DNA from: JAJECS01 sp965243625
GTDB lineage: Bacteria > Chloroflexota > UBA11872
DNA length: 64,000 bases
Direction of reading: 5' to 3'
Assembly (NCBI GenBank): GCA_965243625.1
Contig: CBDEVI010000002.1
Span: 310,001-374,000 of the forward strand
Below, in pieces: positions 63,390-64,000 of the stretch. A model generated the notes under the pieces. It did no database searches. It saw only the letters and a program-made list of their open reading frames with translations, and was not told the origin of the DNA. The position numbers and the translations under genes are program-made. Numbering within the stretch: position 1 is the stretch's first letter; each line of letters starts with the position of its first letter.

Positions 63390-64000
63390 ATGCTTGAAGA
63401 GCATCGAAACGCCAACCGGTCCAACTGGGACTCGCGCGTTCCGGTGCACCTGGTTTCGGAGTTCTACGGCGTCGAGGATTTCGTCTCGGGTGCTCGGCCG
63501 CTCACCCAGGCGGTCGAGTTCGATCACGCGCACATTGGCGACGTGCAGGGGCTCTCGCTGCTTCACGTGCAGTGCCACATCGGTCTCGACACGCTGTCGT
63601 GGGCGCGGCTTGGCGCCACGGTCACCGGCGTCGACTTCTCCGCGCGCTCGATCGAAGCGGCACGCGACATCAGCCGACGCAGCGGCGTTCCTGGTCGCTT
63701 CGTCCTGGCAGACGTCCACGAGGCGCCCGAAGTCCTCCGCGAGACGTTCGACATTGTCTATGCGAGCGAGGGCGTGCTCTGCTGGCTGCCCTCGGTGGCG
63801 GCCTGGGCGCGCGTCGTCCGACGGTTCACGCGTCCCGGCGGGACCTTCTACATCCGCGACGGACATCCCCTCTGGCACGCGCTCGACCAGGAACGCTCCG
63901 ACGGACTGCTGGTGCTGACGGAGCCGTACTTCGAGGCCGGGGCCGTCCGGTACGACGAACCTGGCACCTACACCGGGGACGACGCGGAGATTCGCCACAC
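63390..64000 (+). CDS. Class I SAM-dependent methyltransferase (partial)
   Basis: 203 residues visible, C-terminus beyond the window. ATG at 63390. N-terminal NRSNWDSRVPVHLVSEFYGV, then the SAM-binding core LSLLHVQCHIGLDTLSWARL (motif I in the form HVQCHIGLDT) and GATVTGVDFSARSIEAARDI with the acidic residue of motif II, followed by FDIVYASEGVLCWLP and FTRPGGTFYIRDGHP. This is the small-molecule methyltransferase type (Methyltransf_11/25). Substrate unknown. It follows the RCC1 gene after about 100 bp on the same strand. Confidence 0.88.
   Translation, partial: MLEEHRNANRSNWDSRVPVHLVSEFYGVEDFVSGARPLTQAVEFDHAHIGDVQGLSLLHVQCHIGLDTLSWARLGATVTGVDFSARSIEAARDISRRSGVPGRFVLADVHEAPEVLRETFDIVYASEGVLCWLPSVAAWARVVRRFTRPGGTFYIRDGHPLWHALDQERSDGLLVLTEPYFEAGAVRYDEPGTYTGDDAEIRH

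Overview
The window looks like a high-GC bacterial chromosome, most likely a Chloroflexota (SAR202-like or sponge-associated lineage). This is an inference from gene content: lipoproteins with long Thr-Pro linkers, a giant secreted RCC1-type repeat protein, a phytanoyl-CoA dioxygenase family enzyme, a Gfo/Idh/MocA oxidoreductase, and a B12 salvage locus. No rRNA or intact tRNA is present to confirm it.

The left 28.4 kb is a genomic island, or an accretion of several. Its right edge is set to the base by a displaced 3' half of a tRNA-Gly(TCC) gene ending at 28424. A roughly 1-kb right-end module (a small HTH protein, about 240 bp of spacer, a ~130-bp conserved block, then the tRNA-Gly 3' half) occurs at 15890-16875 and again at 27425-28424. 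A third, partial copy of the conserved block lies at 21439-21578. Cargo of the left element: a partial SNF2-type helicase (1-2903, TTG start), a replication-relaxation protein (3495), an eight-unit 83-bp tandem repeat (4921), and a large two-gene operon of a 1026-aa unknown protein and an about 1800-aa DUF1998-type helicase (6149-14637). That operon has the layout of Druantia type III (druH-druE). Cargo of the right element: an AT-rich TIR-domain gene overlapping a small membrane-protein gene (18806-19689), an IS5-family copy with intact ends but a dead transposase (19807-20987), and a YhaO/YhaN-like (SbcDC-like) pair (21839-26235). Degraded IS481, IS1182-like and IS110 fragments are scattered between them.

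From 28.4 to 45.3 kb is ordinary chromosome: an alpha/beta hydrolase, an M16 peptidase lipoprotein, a Gfo/Idh/MocA oxidoreductase, a PhyH-family dioxygenase, a gamma-glutamyltransferase with an AT-rich gene inserted just upstream, an M14-type deacylase, a VOC protein, two overlapping MarR genes, a Phd/VapC toxin-antitoxin pair, small membrane proteins, a Nudix hydrolase and an orphan RHH antitoxin. Several strong palindromes lie between these genes.

From 45.35 to 57.1 kb is a B12 uptake and salvage locus in two convergent arms. The + arm (riboswitch, btuC, btuF, btuD, cobO, cobT, cobS, cobC, cobU) imports corrinoid, adenosylates it, and builds and attaches the lower ligand. The - arm (cbiB, cobD, cobQ, pduX) makes and attaches the aminopropanol linker. 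No corrin-ring genes are seen. The window ends with a 2014-aa secreted protein carrying 42 Cys-Trp-Gly repeat motifs and the start of a class I methyltransferase.
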